This document shows positions 23,158 to 30,986 of a stretch of DNA of 64,000 bases, piece by piece. The DNA lies in NCBI RefSeq assembly GCF_012034205.1, contig NZ_JAATEM010000015.1, forward strand, positions 109,922 to 173,921, read 5' to 3'. The notes under the pieces are model-generated. The model saw only the letters and a program-made list of their open reading frames with translations, was not told the DNA's origin and searched no databases. Within the stretch, counting starts at the first letter, position 1, and every line of letters starts with the position of its first letter. Source of the stretch: Streptomyces composti (lineage in GTDB: Bacteria > Actinomycetota > Actinomycetes > Streptomycetales > Streptomycetaceae). A program made the translations under genes and the position numbers.

Positions 23158-24423
23158 GTGGACACGATTGCCAGCCTCTTCAGTTTCATCACGACACCCG
23201 TCTCCTGGGTCATCGTCCAGTTCCACAGCGTGTACGGCGCCGTCTTCGGCCCGGACACGGGCTGGGCCTGGGGCCTGTCCATCGTGTCCCTGGTGATCTT
23301 GATCCGTATCTGCCTGATCCCGCTCTTCGTGAAGCAGATCAAGGCGACGCGGGCCATGCAGACGCTCCAGCCGGAGATGAAGAAGATCCAGGAGCGTTAC
23401 AAGAACGACCGGCAGCGCCAGTCCGAAGAGATGATGAAGCTCTACAAGGAGACGGGCACCAACCCGCTCTCCTCGTGCCTTCCCATCCTGGCGCAGTCGC
23501 CGTTCTTCTTCGCCCTGTACCACGTCCTGAACAGCATCGCCTCGAACAAGGAGATCGGCTTCATCGACGGGCCGCTCCTGCAGAGCGCCCAGAAGGCCCA
23601 CATCTTCGGCGCCCCGCTGGCCGCGAAGTTCATGGACAGCCCGGCCAAGCTGGCCGAGCTCAACGCGTCGCTGACCGACGTGCGGGTCGTGACCGCTGTC
23701 ATGATCATCCTGATGTCGCTGTCGCAGTTCTACACGCAGCGGCAGCTGATGACGAAGAATGTCGACACCACGGTGAAGACGCCGTTCATGCAGCAGCAGA
23801 AGATGCTGATGTACGTCTTCCCCATCATCTTCGCCGTCTTCGGCATCAACTTCCCGGTCGGTGTCCTCGTCTACTGGCTGACCACCAACGTGTGGACCAT
23901 GGGCCAGCAGATGTACATCATCCACAACAACCCGACCCCGGGTTCCAAGGCTCAGGCCGCCTACCTGGAGCGCCTCTCCAAGAGCGTCACCAAGCACGGC
24001 AGGACCCGCGGCCGCCGCGAGCGGGCCATCGTCAAGGCGATCGTCGCCAAGGGCCGGGACCGCAACGAGTTCGAGCGCAAGTTCATCAACGGTCTGAACA
24101 AGGCCGGCCTGGCGGCCCAGGCCGACGGGTCAGTGATCAAGAGCGAGGCCACGGCCGCCGCCCAGGCCGAGGACGGTGCGCCCGTCACCACCGCCGCCCC
24201 CAAGCGCCAGCAGCCCAAGCGGCAGACCAAGGCACAGCGCCAGGCCGCGAAGGCGGCCGGTGAGCCGACGTCGCTGACCAAGACCGGTCAGCCCAAGGGT
24301 GACGCCAAGGCTGCGAGCGGGACCAAGAAGAACCCGCCGAAGCCCGGCAACGGCACCCGCAGCAAGGCCCAGTCCGGACAGCGCAAGGGCCCGCAGCGGC
24401 CCAAGTCCCCGTCGAAGAAGTAG
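23158..24423 (+). CDS. yidC: Membrane protein insertase YidC
   Basis: 421 residues from GTG 23158. The conserved YidC/Oxa1 core has five membrane segments: N-terminal [32 protein letters not shown] (carrying the groove Arg), [19 protein letters not shown], then [20 protein letters not shown] and [21 protein letters not shown] positively charged C-terminal tail of about 140 residues (Lys/Gln/Ala-rich) probably contacts ribosomes. As in other Gram-positives the large periplasmic domain is missing. Confidence 0.96.
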   Translation: MDTIASLFSFITTPVSWVIVQFHSVYGAVFGPDTGWAWGLSIVSLVILIRICLIPLFVKQIKATRAMQTLQPEMKKIQERYKNDRQRQSEEMMKLYKETGTNPLSSCLPILAQSPFFFALYHVLNSIASNKEIGFIDGPLLQSAQKAHIFGAPLAAKFMDSPAKLAELNASLTDVRVVTAVMIILMSLSQFYTQRQLMTKNVDTTVKTPFMQQQKMLMYVFPIIFAVFGINFPVGVLVYWLTTNVWTMGQQMYIIHNNPTPGSKAQAAYLERLSKSVTKHGRTRGRRERAIVKAIVAKGRDRNEFERKFINGLNKAGLAAQADGSVIKSEATAAAQAEDGAPVTTAAPKRQQPKRQTKAQRQAAKAAGEPTSLTKTGQPKGDAKAASGTKKNPPKPGNGTRSKAQSGQRKGPQRPKSPSKK

Positions 24424-24437
24424 AAGGAGTCCATCCC

Positions 24438-24950
24438 GTGACGGAAGGCACCACCTCCGCCGCTGCCGAGGGTGCAGACACCCTGACCCGCCTCGAGCAG
24501 GAGGGCGACATCGCGGCGGACTACCTGGAGGGTCTGCTCGACATCGCCGACCTCGACGGCGACATCGACATGGACGTCGAAGGCGACCGAGCCTCCGTCT
24601 CGATCATCAGCGACACGGGCAGCCGTGACCTGCAGAAGCTGGTCGGTCGTGACGGCGAGGTGCTGGAAGCACTCCAGGAGCTCACGCGCCTGGCCGTGCA
24701 CCGGGAGACCGGCGACCGCAGCCGGCTGATGCTCGACATCGCCGGGTACCGGGCCAAGAAGCGGGCCGAGCTGTCGGAGCTGGGCGCCAAGGCGGCCGCC
24801 GAGGCCAAGAGCAGCGGCGAGGCTGTGCGGCTCAAGCCGATGACGCCCTTCGAGCGCAAGGTCGTCCACGACGCGGTCAAGGCCGCGGGCCTGCGCAGCG
24901 AGTCCGAGGGCGAGGAGCCGCAGCGCTTCGTCGTCGTGCTGCCCGCCTGA
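24438..24950 (+). CDS. jag: Jag/KhpB-like KH-R3H RNA-binding protein
   Basis: 170 residues from GTG 24438. An acidic N-terminus leads into a KH domain (about 45-105: DIDMDVEGDRASVSIIS, LQKLVGRDGEVLEALQELTR with the G-R-D-G loop). The R3H domain follows at the end (PMTPFERKVVHDAVKAAGLR, ...RFVVVLPA). Jag/KhpB proteins bind many RNAs and affect envelope growth. The gene directly follows yidC, the usual arrangement. Confidence 0.92.
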   Translation: MTEGTTSAAAEGADTLTRLEQEGDIAADYLEGLLDIADLDGDIDMDVEGDRASVSIISDTGSRDLQKLVGRDGEVLEALQELTRLAVHRETGDRSRLMLDIAGYRAKKRAELSELGAKAAAEAKSSGEAVRLKPMTPFERKVVHDAVKAAGLRSESEGEEPQRFVVVLPA

Positions 24951-24967
24951 TCGGCACTACGTTCCAC

Positions 24968-24995
24968 CGGCCCCGTCTGTTGCGCAGGCGGGGCC
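24968..24995 (+). terminator. Terminator-like hairpin after jag
   Basis: ggccccgtctg pairs with caggcggggcc (one G-U) across a short loop, in the 122-bp jag-rsmG gap. It may end or attenuate the rpmH-jag transcript. Confidence 0.6.
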
Positions 24996-25072
24996 GAACT
25001 TTGTCAGCCTGATAGTTCTGTGGTTCTGGTGCCGGCGCCCGTGCCGGCACGTATGCGGAAGGACGGTCCCCC

Positions 25073-25792
25073 GTGACGGAGGCAGCGGAGCTTCCCCCCG
25101 CGCCGGAGCAGGCACGCGAGGTCTTCGGAGATCGTTTCGCGGACGCGGTGCGGTACGCGGAGCTGCTCGCGGAGGCGGGCGTGCAGCGCGGTCTGATCGG
25201 GCCGCGAGAGGTGCCGCGCCTGTGGGAACGGCATCTTCTGAACTGCGCGGTGCTCTCGGAGGTCGTGCCGGAGGGCGTGACCGTGTGCGACGTCGGCTCG
25301 GGAGCCGGCCTGCCGGGTATTCCTCTGGCGCTGGTCCGGGACGACCTCAAGATCACTCTGCTGGAGCCGCTGCTGCGGCGGACGAACTTCCTCACCGAGG
25401 TCGTGGAGCTGCTGGGCCTGGACCATGTGACAGTGGTGCGTGGCCGGGCCGAGGAGGTCATGGGGAAGATGGCCCCGGTCCATGTGGTGACCGCCCGCGC
25501 CGTGGCACCGCTCGACCGCCTCGCCACCTGGGGTATCCCCCTGTTGCGGCCCTACGGCGAGATGCTCGCCCTCAAGGGCGACACCGCCGAGGAGGAGCTG
25601 AAGAACGCGGCCACGGCCCTGAGCAAGCTGGGCGCCGTGGCGACCTCGATCGTGCAGGTGGGGCAGGGGATCGTTGACCCGATGTCCACCGTGGTGCGGG
25701 TCGAGGTGGGCGAGAGCCCCGGCGGGGTGCGCTTCGCGGCGAAGCGGGCCAAGGCCGCTCGCACGGGCCGGGCGCGCCGGCGCCGCGGGTAG
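25073..25792 (+). CDS. rsmG: 16S rRNA (guanine-N7) methyltransferase
   Basis: 239 residues from GTG 25073. The AdoMet-binding motif CDVGSGAGLPGIPLAL is at 72-87, with LLEPLLRRTNFL and VVRGRAEEV following, as in RsmG (GidB), which methylates G527-equivalent of 16S rRNA; its loss gives low-level streptomycin resistance. The C-terminus is Arg/Lys-rich ([17 protein letters not shown]). It precedes parA, the conserved order. Confidence 0.95.
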   Translation: MTEAAELPPAPEQAREVFGDRFADAVRYAELLAEAGVQRGLIGPREVPRLWERHLLNCAVLSEVVPEGVTVCDVGSGAGLPGIPLALVRDDLKITLLEPLLRRTNFLTEVVELLGLDHVTVVRGRAEEVMGKMAPVHVVTARAVAPLDRLATWGIPLLRPYGEMLALKGDTAEEELKNAATALSKLGAVATSIVQVGQGIVDPMSTVVRVEVGESPGGVRFAAKRAKAARTGRARRRRG

Positions 25793-25909
25793 CGCGACAC
25801 GGCCTGCTTCACGCAGGCCCGTCGCCAGGGCGGGCGTACTCCACACAAGCTGCCAAAGCCGGCCGTGCCGGAGTGTCGCGACAGAGCAGCCTCGGCTGCT
25901 GTGCATCGT

Positions 25910-25923
25910 GTTTCACGTGAAAC
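25910..25923. other. parS site 2
   Basis: Exact gtttcacgtgaaac in the rsmG-parA gap, about 430 bp upstream of the parA start. Confidence 0.95.
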
Positions 25924-26201
25924 GTCGCTCACTCCTGCACGGCATCATCAGTCGAGGCCGCGCTGCGGCCGAACCCCGAGACCGGAAGCCTCTCGGATCA
26001 CTCGGAGAGAGGCCTGCTCCCGGCGCAGCACCATCGAAACCCGCCGCGGAAGGCGTCTCCCCCGCATCCGCGGAGGGGTCCTCCCACTCGGCGCAGCCAT
26101 CACAACCATCCCAGACGTCACAGTCGCCACAGTCGTCTCGGGATGATGCTTTCCCGGTGTCCGCGGCGAGCGGCCCCTCGTCACTCGCTGCGGGCTCGGA
26201 G

Positions 26202-26228
26202 TTGTCCACAGAGGTGGATTTCTCCACA
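26202..26228 (+). promoter_or_regulatory. Two DnaA boxes upstream of parA
   Basis: A perfect ttgtccaca (26202-26210) and ttctccaca (26220-26228), same strand, 9 bases apart. They are about 120-140 bp before the chosen parA start, where a regulator would act on the promoter. Confidence 0.65.
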
Positions 26229-26342
26229 GAACGCCAGGCCTCACTGGTTCATCACCCCGAAGACATGGGAGGCTCTGTTCATTGCGAGCCTGAAGTCGAG
26301 GAGAGTGAATCCTTGCGGTCCGACGCCAACATCGCGGGACCG

Positions 26343-27344
26343 ATGACCGATCCGGTCCCCGGTCCCCGTACCGAGTCGATGGGGGCGGATGTTTCACGTG
26401 AAACGCCGCCTCCGATGGACGACACTCCCATCGGTCGTGCTGCCCAGCTGGCGGTGGAGGCTCTGGGCCGCGCCGGTGAGGGTCTGCCACGGCCCGAGCA
26501 GACGCGTGTCATCGTGGTCGCCAACCAGAAGGGCGGCGTGGGCAAGACGACGACCACGGTCAACCTTGCCGCTTCGCTCGCTCTGCACGGCGGTCGTGTT
26601 CTCGTGGTCGACCTCGACCCCCAGGGCAATGCGTCCACCGCCCTGGGCATCGACCATCACGCCGAAGTCCCCTCCATCTATGACGTGCTGGTCGAGAGCA
26701 AGCCGCTCTCGGACGTCGTCCAGCCCGTCCCGGATGTCGAGGGTCTCTTCTGTGCCCCCGCCACCATCGATCTCGCCGGTGCGGAGATCGAGCTGGTGTC
26801 GCTGGTGGCACGGGAGAGCCGTTTGCAGCGGGCCATCCAGGCCTACGAGCAGCCGCTGGACTACATCCTGATCGACTGCCCGCCCTCCCTGGGGCTGCTG
26901 ACGGTGAACGCGCTGGTGGCGGGCCGGGAGGTGCTGATCCCGATTCAGTGCGAGTACTACGCACTCGAAGGGCTCGGGCAGCTCCTGCGCAACGTCGACC
27001 TGGTGCGAGGGCACCTCAATCCCTCGTTGCACGTCTCGACGATCCTGCTCACCATGTACGACGGCCGGACCCGTCTGGCGTCCCAGGTCGCCGAGGAGGT
27101 GCGCAACCACTTCGGCGACGAGGTGCTGCGGACGAGCATCCCCCGCTCGGTCCGTATCTCGGAGGCGCCGAGCTACGGGCAGACGGTACTGACCTACGAT
27201 CCTGGATCGAGCGGTGCCCTCTCCTATCTTGAGGCGGCACGTGAGATCGCGCTGAAGGGCGTCGGCGTCAGCTATGACGCCGCACAGGCGCACATCGGCG
27301 CACAGCAGCAGAACGATCCGAGCATGGTGGAGGGCATCCAGTGA
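26343..27344 (+). CDS. parA: Chromosome partitioning ATPase ParA
   Basis: 333 residues from ATG 26343. The deviant Walker A motif KGGVGKTT is at 63-70, with VDLDPQGNASTALG and YILIDCPPSLGLL (Walker B) following, typical of ParA/Soj. It polymerises on DNA and drives segregation of ParB-parS complexes, which in Streptomyces matters mainly in sporulating hyphae. The start is uncertain: ATGs at 26379 and 26415 are also in frame, and clear homology begins near 26415 (MDDTPIGRAAQLAVEALGRA). A parS site (26391-26404) lies inside this N-terminal segment and reads V-S-R-E-T. It overlaps parB by 4 bp. Confidence 0.93.
   Translation: MTDPVPGPRTESMGADVSRETPPPMDDTPIGRAAQLAVEALGRAGEGLPRPEQTRVIVVANQKGGVGKTTTTVNLAASLALHGGRVLVVDLDPQGNASTALGIDHHAEVPSIYDVLVESKPLSDVVQPVPDVEGLFCAPATIDLAGAEIELVSLVARESRLQRAIQAYEQPLDYILIDCPPSLGLLTVNALVAGREVLIPIQCEYYALEGLGQLLRNVDLVRGHLNPSLHVSTILLTMYDGRTRLASQVAEEVRNHFGDEVLRTSIPRSVRISEAPSYGQTVLTYDPGSSGALSYLEAAREIALKGVGVSYDAAQAHIGAQQQNDPSMVEGIQ
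26391..26404. other. parS site 3 (at the parA 5' end)
   Basis: Exact gtttcacgtgaaac in the parA frame, coding VSRET. It is either the N-terminus or just before the true start, depending on which ATG is used. Confidence 0.95.
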
Positions 27345-28429
27345 GCGAGCGACGGAGGGGGTTGGGTCGTGGTCTCGGCGCGCTGATCCCTGCCGCCCCG
27401 ACCGAGAAGACGGTGCCGCCGGCCGCGATGGGGGGCAGCGCCTCCGCATCGCCCGCAGCGGTTCCGGTCCTGCCCAACGAACGCGGTGTGGCCGCGGCGA
27501 AGGTGGCCACGCTGCCCTCTGTTTCACGTGAAACAGAGGAGCAGTCCTCGCAGGTACCCCCTCCGCCGGTCGGTGCGCACTTCGCCGAGATCCCACTCGA
27601 CGCCATCACGCCGAACCCGCGGCAGCCCCGTGAGGTCTTCGACGAGGACGCGCTGGCCGAGCTGATCACGTCCATCAAGGAAGTGGGTCTGCTCCAGCCC
27701 GTCGTGGTCCGGCCGACCGGGCCCGGGCGCTACGAGCTCATCATGGGCGAGCGCCGCTGGCGGGCCTGCCGCGAGGCCGGCCTGGAGGCCATCCCGGCGA
27801 TCGTGCGGGCCACGGAGGACGAGAAGCTCCTCCTGGACGCTCTGCTGGAGAACCTGCACCGTGCTCAGCTGAACCCGCTGGAGGAGGCCGCCGCCTACGA
27901 TCAGCTGCTGAAGGACTTCAACTGCACGCACGACCAGCTCGCGGACCGCATCGGGCGGTCCCGTCCGCAGGTCTCCAACACGCTGCGTCTGCTGAAGCTC
28001 TCCCCGGCGGTCCAGCGGCGGGTGGCCGCCGGAGTGCTGTCTGCCGGTCATGCCCGTGCGCTGCTATCCGTCGAGGATTCGGAGGAGCAGGACCGGCTGG
28101 CCCACCGCATCGTGGCCGAGGGGCTCTCGGTGCGGGCAGTCGAGGAGATCGTGACCCTGATGGGGTCGCGTCCGCAGAAGGCTCAGCGTTCCAAGGGGCC
28201 GCGCGCCGGTGCCCGGGTCTCCCCGGCCCTGACCGAGCTGGCGACGCGTCTCTCGGATCGCTTCGAGACGCGGGTCAAGGTCGACCTCGGGCAGAAGAAG
28301 GGCAAGATCACCGTCGAGTTCGCCTCCATGGAGGATCTTGAGCGCATCCTCAGCACCCTGGCCCCCGGCGAGGGCCCGGTCCTGCAGAAGAGTCTCGCGG
28401 AGCATGACAGCGAGGAAGCCGACGACTGA
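27341..28429 (+). CDS. parB: Chromosome partitioning protein ParB
   Basis: 362 residues from GTG 27341. A basic N-terminal ParA-interaction segment (SERRRGLGRGLGALIP) is followed by a flexible linker in which residues 61-65 (VSRET) are the translated parS site. The CTP-binding/spreading domain has GERRWRA (136-142) and ENLHR (170-174). The helix-turn-helix (about 197-220, DQLADRIGRSRPQVSNTLRL) reads parS, and the C-terminus dimerises. ParB loads at parS and slides as a CTP clamp. It is translationally coupled to parA and ends at a terminator. Confidence 0.97.
   Translation: MSERRRGLGRGLGALIPAAPTEKTVPPAAMGGSASASPAAVPVLPNERGVAAAKVATLPSVSRETEEQSSQVPPPPVGAHFAEIPLDAITPNPRQPREVFDEDALAELITSIKEVGLLQPVVVRPTGPGRYELIMGERRWRACREAGLEAIPAIVRATEDEKLLLDALLENLHRAQLNPLEEAAAYDQLLKDFNCTHDQLADRIGRSRPQVSNTLRLLKLSPAVQRRVAAGVLSAGHARALLSVEDSEEQDRLAHRIVAEGLSVRAVEEIVTLMGSRPQKAQRSKGPRAGARVSPALTELATRLSDRFETRVKVDLGQKKGKITVEFASMEDLERILSTLAPGEGPVLQKSLAEHDSEEADD
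27521..27534. other. parS site 4 (inside parB)
   Basis: Exact core, extended to a 22-bp perfect palindrome (ctct-core-agag, 27517-27538). Codes VSRET in the parB linker. Confidence 0.95.
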
Positions 28430-28454
28430 TCCCACGGCCGTCGGCCCAGCCTGG

Positions 28455-28503
28455 AGGGTGGACTGCATCCGGTGCGTTCCGGAACCAGTCCACCCTTTGC
28501 TTT
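28455..28503 (+). terminator. parAB operon terminator
   Basis: A perfect 10-bp stem, agggtggact (28455-28464) with agtccaccct (28487-28496), 25 bp after the parB stop and followed by the T-rich ttgcttt. Confidence 0.8.
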
Positions 28504-28594
28504 GTGCCGGTATCGAGGGAATCGCTTCATGGATACGATGCGTTCGGATATGGCGCAACCTCCGGGCAGTACTTCGAAGAGCAGGGCAGGGGCC

Positions 28595-28852
28595 ATGCGA
28601 TTGACGAGCCGCAGCGGACTGGTGGGCGCAGGGCTGGGGGTGGCTGCCGTCGGCGGGTTCATCGGCAGTCTGCTCAAGGAACGAAGTGCTCTCACAGCCG
28701 CCCGCGAGGCAGCGGGCGCAGGAAGCGAGGAACAGCCTTCATGGGCCGTCGGCTCGTACCGCTCACGCTGGACAACCTTCAGGACCTCCCCCAGCGCTGC
28801 CGCTCGTGCGTCTTCTGGGAGCTCGACCCCGTCAGCGGTGAGGCAGCGGTAG
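28595..28852 (+). CDS. Possible small hydrophobic protein overlapping the GNAT gene
   Basis: 85 codons from ATG 28595, preceded by gcaggg. The first ~45 residues look like a real small membrane protein (MRLTSRSGLVGAGLGVAAVG, GFIGSLLKERSALTAAREAA) and have decent third-position G/C. The last third overlaps the acetyltransferase in another frame and looks like a shadow. It could be a short gene with a C-terminal overlap, or just leader sequence. I favour neither strongly. Confidence 0.3.
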   Translation: MRLTSRSGLVGAGLGVAAVGGFIGSLLKERSALTAAREAAGAGSEEQPSWAVGSYRSRWTTFRTSPSAAARASSGSSTPSAVRQR

Positions 28853-29358
28853 AGGCGGGCACCTCCAGCCTGGAGAAGGAGTCCTGGATCTCGGCCGTCC
28901 TGCTGGACTGGGGCTCCTGTGGAAGGGTCGTCTATGTCGACGACGTCCCGGTGGGCTTTGTGCTGTACGCGCCCCCGGCGTACGTCCCGCGGTCCACGGC
29001 GTTCCCGACGAGCCCGGTGTCGCCCGACGCGGTGCAGCTGATGACGGGCTTCATCGTGCCCGGCTATCAGGGGCAGGGACTGGGCCGGGTGATGGTCCAG
29101 ACGGTGGCGAAGGATCTGCTGCGCCGGGGCTTCAAGGCGATCGAGGCCTTCGGTGACGCCCGCTGGAAGGAGCCCGCCTGTGTGTTGCCGGCCGATCATC
29201 TCCTGGCTGTGGGCTTCAAGACGGTCCGCCAGCATCCGGCCTACCCGCGGCTGCGGCTGGAGCTGAGGACGACCCTGTCCTGGAAGGAAGACGTGGAGAT
29301 GGCGCTGGACCGGCTGCTGGGCGCGGTGCAGAAGGAGCCCGCGCTGCGGCCGCTCTGA
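28741..29358 (+). CDS. GNAT-family N-acetyltransferase
   Basis: 205 residues from ATG 28741, with GAGGAA upstream. The start is chosen because the in-frame extension to 28504 is not protein-like. The acetyl-CoA loop region reads LMTGFIVPGYQGQGLGRVMV (QGQGLG = the R/Q-x-x-G-x-G/A motif), about residues 100-120. The N-terminal C-R-S-C-V-F-W segment is usual for this family beside parB. Substrate unknown. The same gene follows parB across Streptomyces, suggesting a conserved core role, though none is proven from the sequence. Confidence 0.85.
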   Translation: MGRRLVPLTLDNLQDLPQRCRSCVFWELDPVSGEAAVEAGTSSLEKESWISAVLLDWGSCGRVVYVDDVPVGFVLYAPPAYVPRSTAFPTSPVSPDAVQLMTGFIVPGYQGQGLGRVMVQTVAKDLLRRGFKAIEAFGDARWKEPACVLPADHLLAVGFKTVRQHPAYPRLRLELRTTLSWKEDVEMALDRLLGAVQKEPALRPL

Positions 29359-29370
29359 GCGGCGACATCA

Positions 29371-29410
29371 ACACGAATGGGCCGACCCGCACGGGTCGGC
29401 CCATTCGTGT
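29371..29410. terminator. Bidirectional terminator, GNAT / trxA
   Basis: A perfect 18-bp stem (acacgaatgggccgaccc and its complement) with loop gcac between convergent genes. Its last two bases are the first two of parS 29409. Confidence 0.9.
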
Positions 29411-29422
29411 TTCACGTGAAAC
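29409..29422. other. parS site 5
   Basis: Exact core between the convergent GNAT and trxA genes, overlapping the end of the terminator stem by 2 bases. Confidence 0.95.
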
Positions 29423-29450
29423 AGACGCCACCAGGTTGGCGGGTCCGTCG

Positions 29451-29783
29451 TCAGTCCGCGATGAACTCCTCGAGGTCGCGCACGATCGCGGCCTTCGGCT
29501 TGGCACCGACGATGGTCTTGGCGACCTCGCCGCCCTGGTAGACGTTCAGGGTCGGGATCGACATGACTCCGTACTTGGCGGCCGTGCCCGGGTTCTCGTC
29601 GATGTTCAGCTTGACGACCTCGATCTTGTCCCCGTACTCGGCGGCGATGGCCTCGAGGGACGGAGCGATCTGGCGGCACGGACCGCACCAGGCCGCCCAG
29701 AAGTCCACCAGGACGGGCTTGTCGCTCTTGAGGACGTCCTGCTCGAAGGAGTCGTCGGTCACGTTCTTCAGGGTGCCTGCCAC
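29451..29783 (-). CDS. trxA: Thioredoxin
   Basis: 110 residues from GTG 29783 (VAGTLKNVTDDSFEQDVLKS). The active site WCGPC has Cys33 and Cys36, in the usual VLVDFWAAWCGPCRQIAPS context; the cis-Pro loop reads MSIPTLNVY. It is a small cytoplasmic disulfide reductant. trxB lies 40 bp upstream on the same strand, so the two form the trxBA operon driven by the SigR promoter before trxB. Confidence 0.97.
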   Translation of the reverse strand: MAGTLKNVTDDSFEQDVLKSDKPVLVDFWAAWCGPCRQIAPSLEAIAAEYGDKIEVVKLNIDENPGTAAKYGVMSIPTLNVYQGGEVAKTIVGAKPKAAIVRDLEEFIAD

Positions 29784-29823
29784 GGCGGGCTCCTTAACTA
29801 TTGGTGCGTGGGGCGGGTGGGGA

Positions 29824-30792
29824 TCAGACGGTGGTCTTCTCGGGCTCGGCCTGGTCCTCGTCCGCGAGGGCGGCGAGGAAGCGCTCGGCGTCGAGAGCGG
29901 CGGCACAACCGGTGCCGGCCGCGGTGATGGCCTGGCGGTAGGTGTGGTCGACCACGTCACCGGCGCCGAAGACGCCCGGGATGTTGGTGCGGGTGGAGGG
30001 CGAGTCGACCTTGAGGTAGCCCTCCTCGTCCAGCTCCAGCTGACCCTTGAAGAGCTCGGTGCGCGGGTCGTGGCCGATCGCGATGAACAGACCGGTGACC
30101 GCCAGGTCCGAGAGTTCGCCGGTCTTGACATTGCGCAGCTTCAGACCGGAGAGCTTCTGGTCGCCCAGAATCTCGGCGACCTCGCTGTCCCAGATGAACG
30201 AGATCTTCGGGTCGGCGAAGGCGCGTTCCTGCATCGCCTTGGAGGCGCGCAGGGTGTCCCGGCGGTGGACGACCGTGACCGACTTGGCGAACCGTGAGAG
30301 GAAGGTGGCCTCCTCCATCGCGGTGTCACCGCCGCCGATCACGGCGATGTCCTGGTCCTTGAAGAAGAAGCCGTCACAGGTGGCGCACCAGGACACACCC
30401 CGGCCGGAGAGGGCGTCCTCGTTCGGCAGGCCGAGCTTGCGGTGCTGCGAGCCGGTGGCGACGATGACGGCCTTCGCGCGGTGCACGGTGCCGGCGGTGT
30501 CCGTGACGGTCTTGATCTCACCGGTCAGGTCGACGGCGACCACGTCGTCCGGGACCAGCTCGGCCCCGAAGCGCTCGGCCTGAGCGCGCATGTTGTCCAT
30601 GAGCTCCGGGCCCATGATGCCGTCCTGGAAGCCGGGGAAGTTCTCGACCTCGGTGGTGTTCATCAGCGCACCACCGGCGGTGACGGCGCCCTCGAACACC
30701 AGAGGCTTCAGCGACGCACGGGCGGTGTAGAGCGCCGCCGTGTAGCCGGCCGGCCCCGATCCGATGATGATCACGTTACGGACGTCGCTCAC
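29824..30792 (-). CDS. trxB: Thioredoxin reductase (NADPH)
   Basis: 322 residues. FAD-binding [10 protein letters not shown] is at 11-20, redox pair CATC at 136-139 in [18 protein letters not shown]-binding [10 protein letters not shown], and C-terminal [20 protein letters not shown]. It transfers electrons from NADPH via FAD to thioredoxin. A SigR-type promoter sits 73-99 bp upstream of the start. Confidence 0.97.
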   Translation of the reverse strand: MSDVRNVIIIGSGPAGYTAALYTARASLKPLVFEGAVTAGGALMNTTEVENFPGFQDGIMGPELMDNMRAQAERFGAELVPDDVVAVDLTGEIKTVTDTAGTVHRAKAVIVATGSQHRKLGLPNEDALSGRGVSWCATCDGFFFKDQDIAVIGGGDTAMEEATFLSRFAKSVTVVHRRDTLRASKAMQERAFADPKISFIWDSEVAEILGDQKLSGLKLRNVKTGELSDLAVTGLFIAIGHDPRTELFKGQLELDEEGYLKVDSPSTRTNIPGVFGAGDVVDHTYRQAITAAGTGCAAALDAERFLAALADEDQAEPEKTTV

Positions 30793-30864
30793 GGCTGATT
30801 TCCTCGTCTCTGGTCTGCGTCAGGTCGACCGGGGGAGCTTCTGATTTCGACTCTCACCCCACCC

Positions 30865-30891
30865 AACGGATCCTAAGGGGCTGGCATTCCC
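30865..30891 (-). promoter_or_regulatory. SigR (oxidative-stress sigma) promoter of trxBA
   Basis: On the minus strand GGGAAT (30891-30886), exactly 18 bases, then GTT (30867-30865), a perfect match to the Streptomyces SigR consensus GGAAT-N18-GTT. trxBA is a known SigR target in S. coelicolor, where SigR responds to thiol-disulfide stress through RsrA. Confidence 0.9.
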
Positions 30892-30986
30892 GCTGTGTCC
30901 GGGCACACGGAGAGGGCCCTGTGACGCGCACGAAGGGGGCACACACCGTACGCATTGCCGCGTCGGAGGCTGTCACTCCCTCTCGG

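Larger units (their letters stand above)
25793..26342. other. rsmG-parA intergenic region: parA promoter region with parS and DnaA boxes
   Basis: About 550 bases. The parA frame is open through most of it, but third positions here are mixed rather than the near-total G/C of real genes nearby, and no ParA homology is seen. I read it as regulatory. It holds parS at 25910 and two DnaA boxes at 26202 and 26220. In S. coelicolor parAB has a constitutive and a sporulation-induced promoter; matching elements are expected here but I could not place them. Confidence 0.55.

Noticed and set aside
25674..26342. N-terminal extension of ParA
   Set aside because: It overlaps rsmG, has mixed third positions, no homology to ParA and contains regulatory sites.
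28504..28740. Upstream extension of the acetyltransferase frame
   Set aside because: No homology; the GAGGAA site supports ATG 28741.
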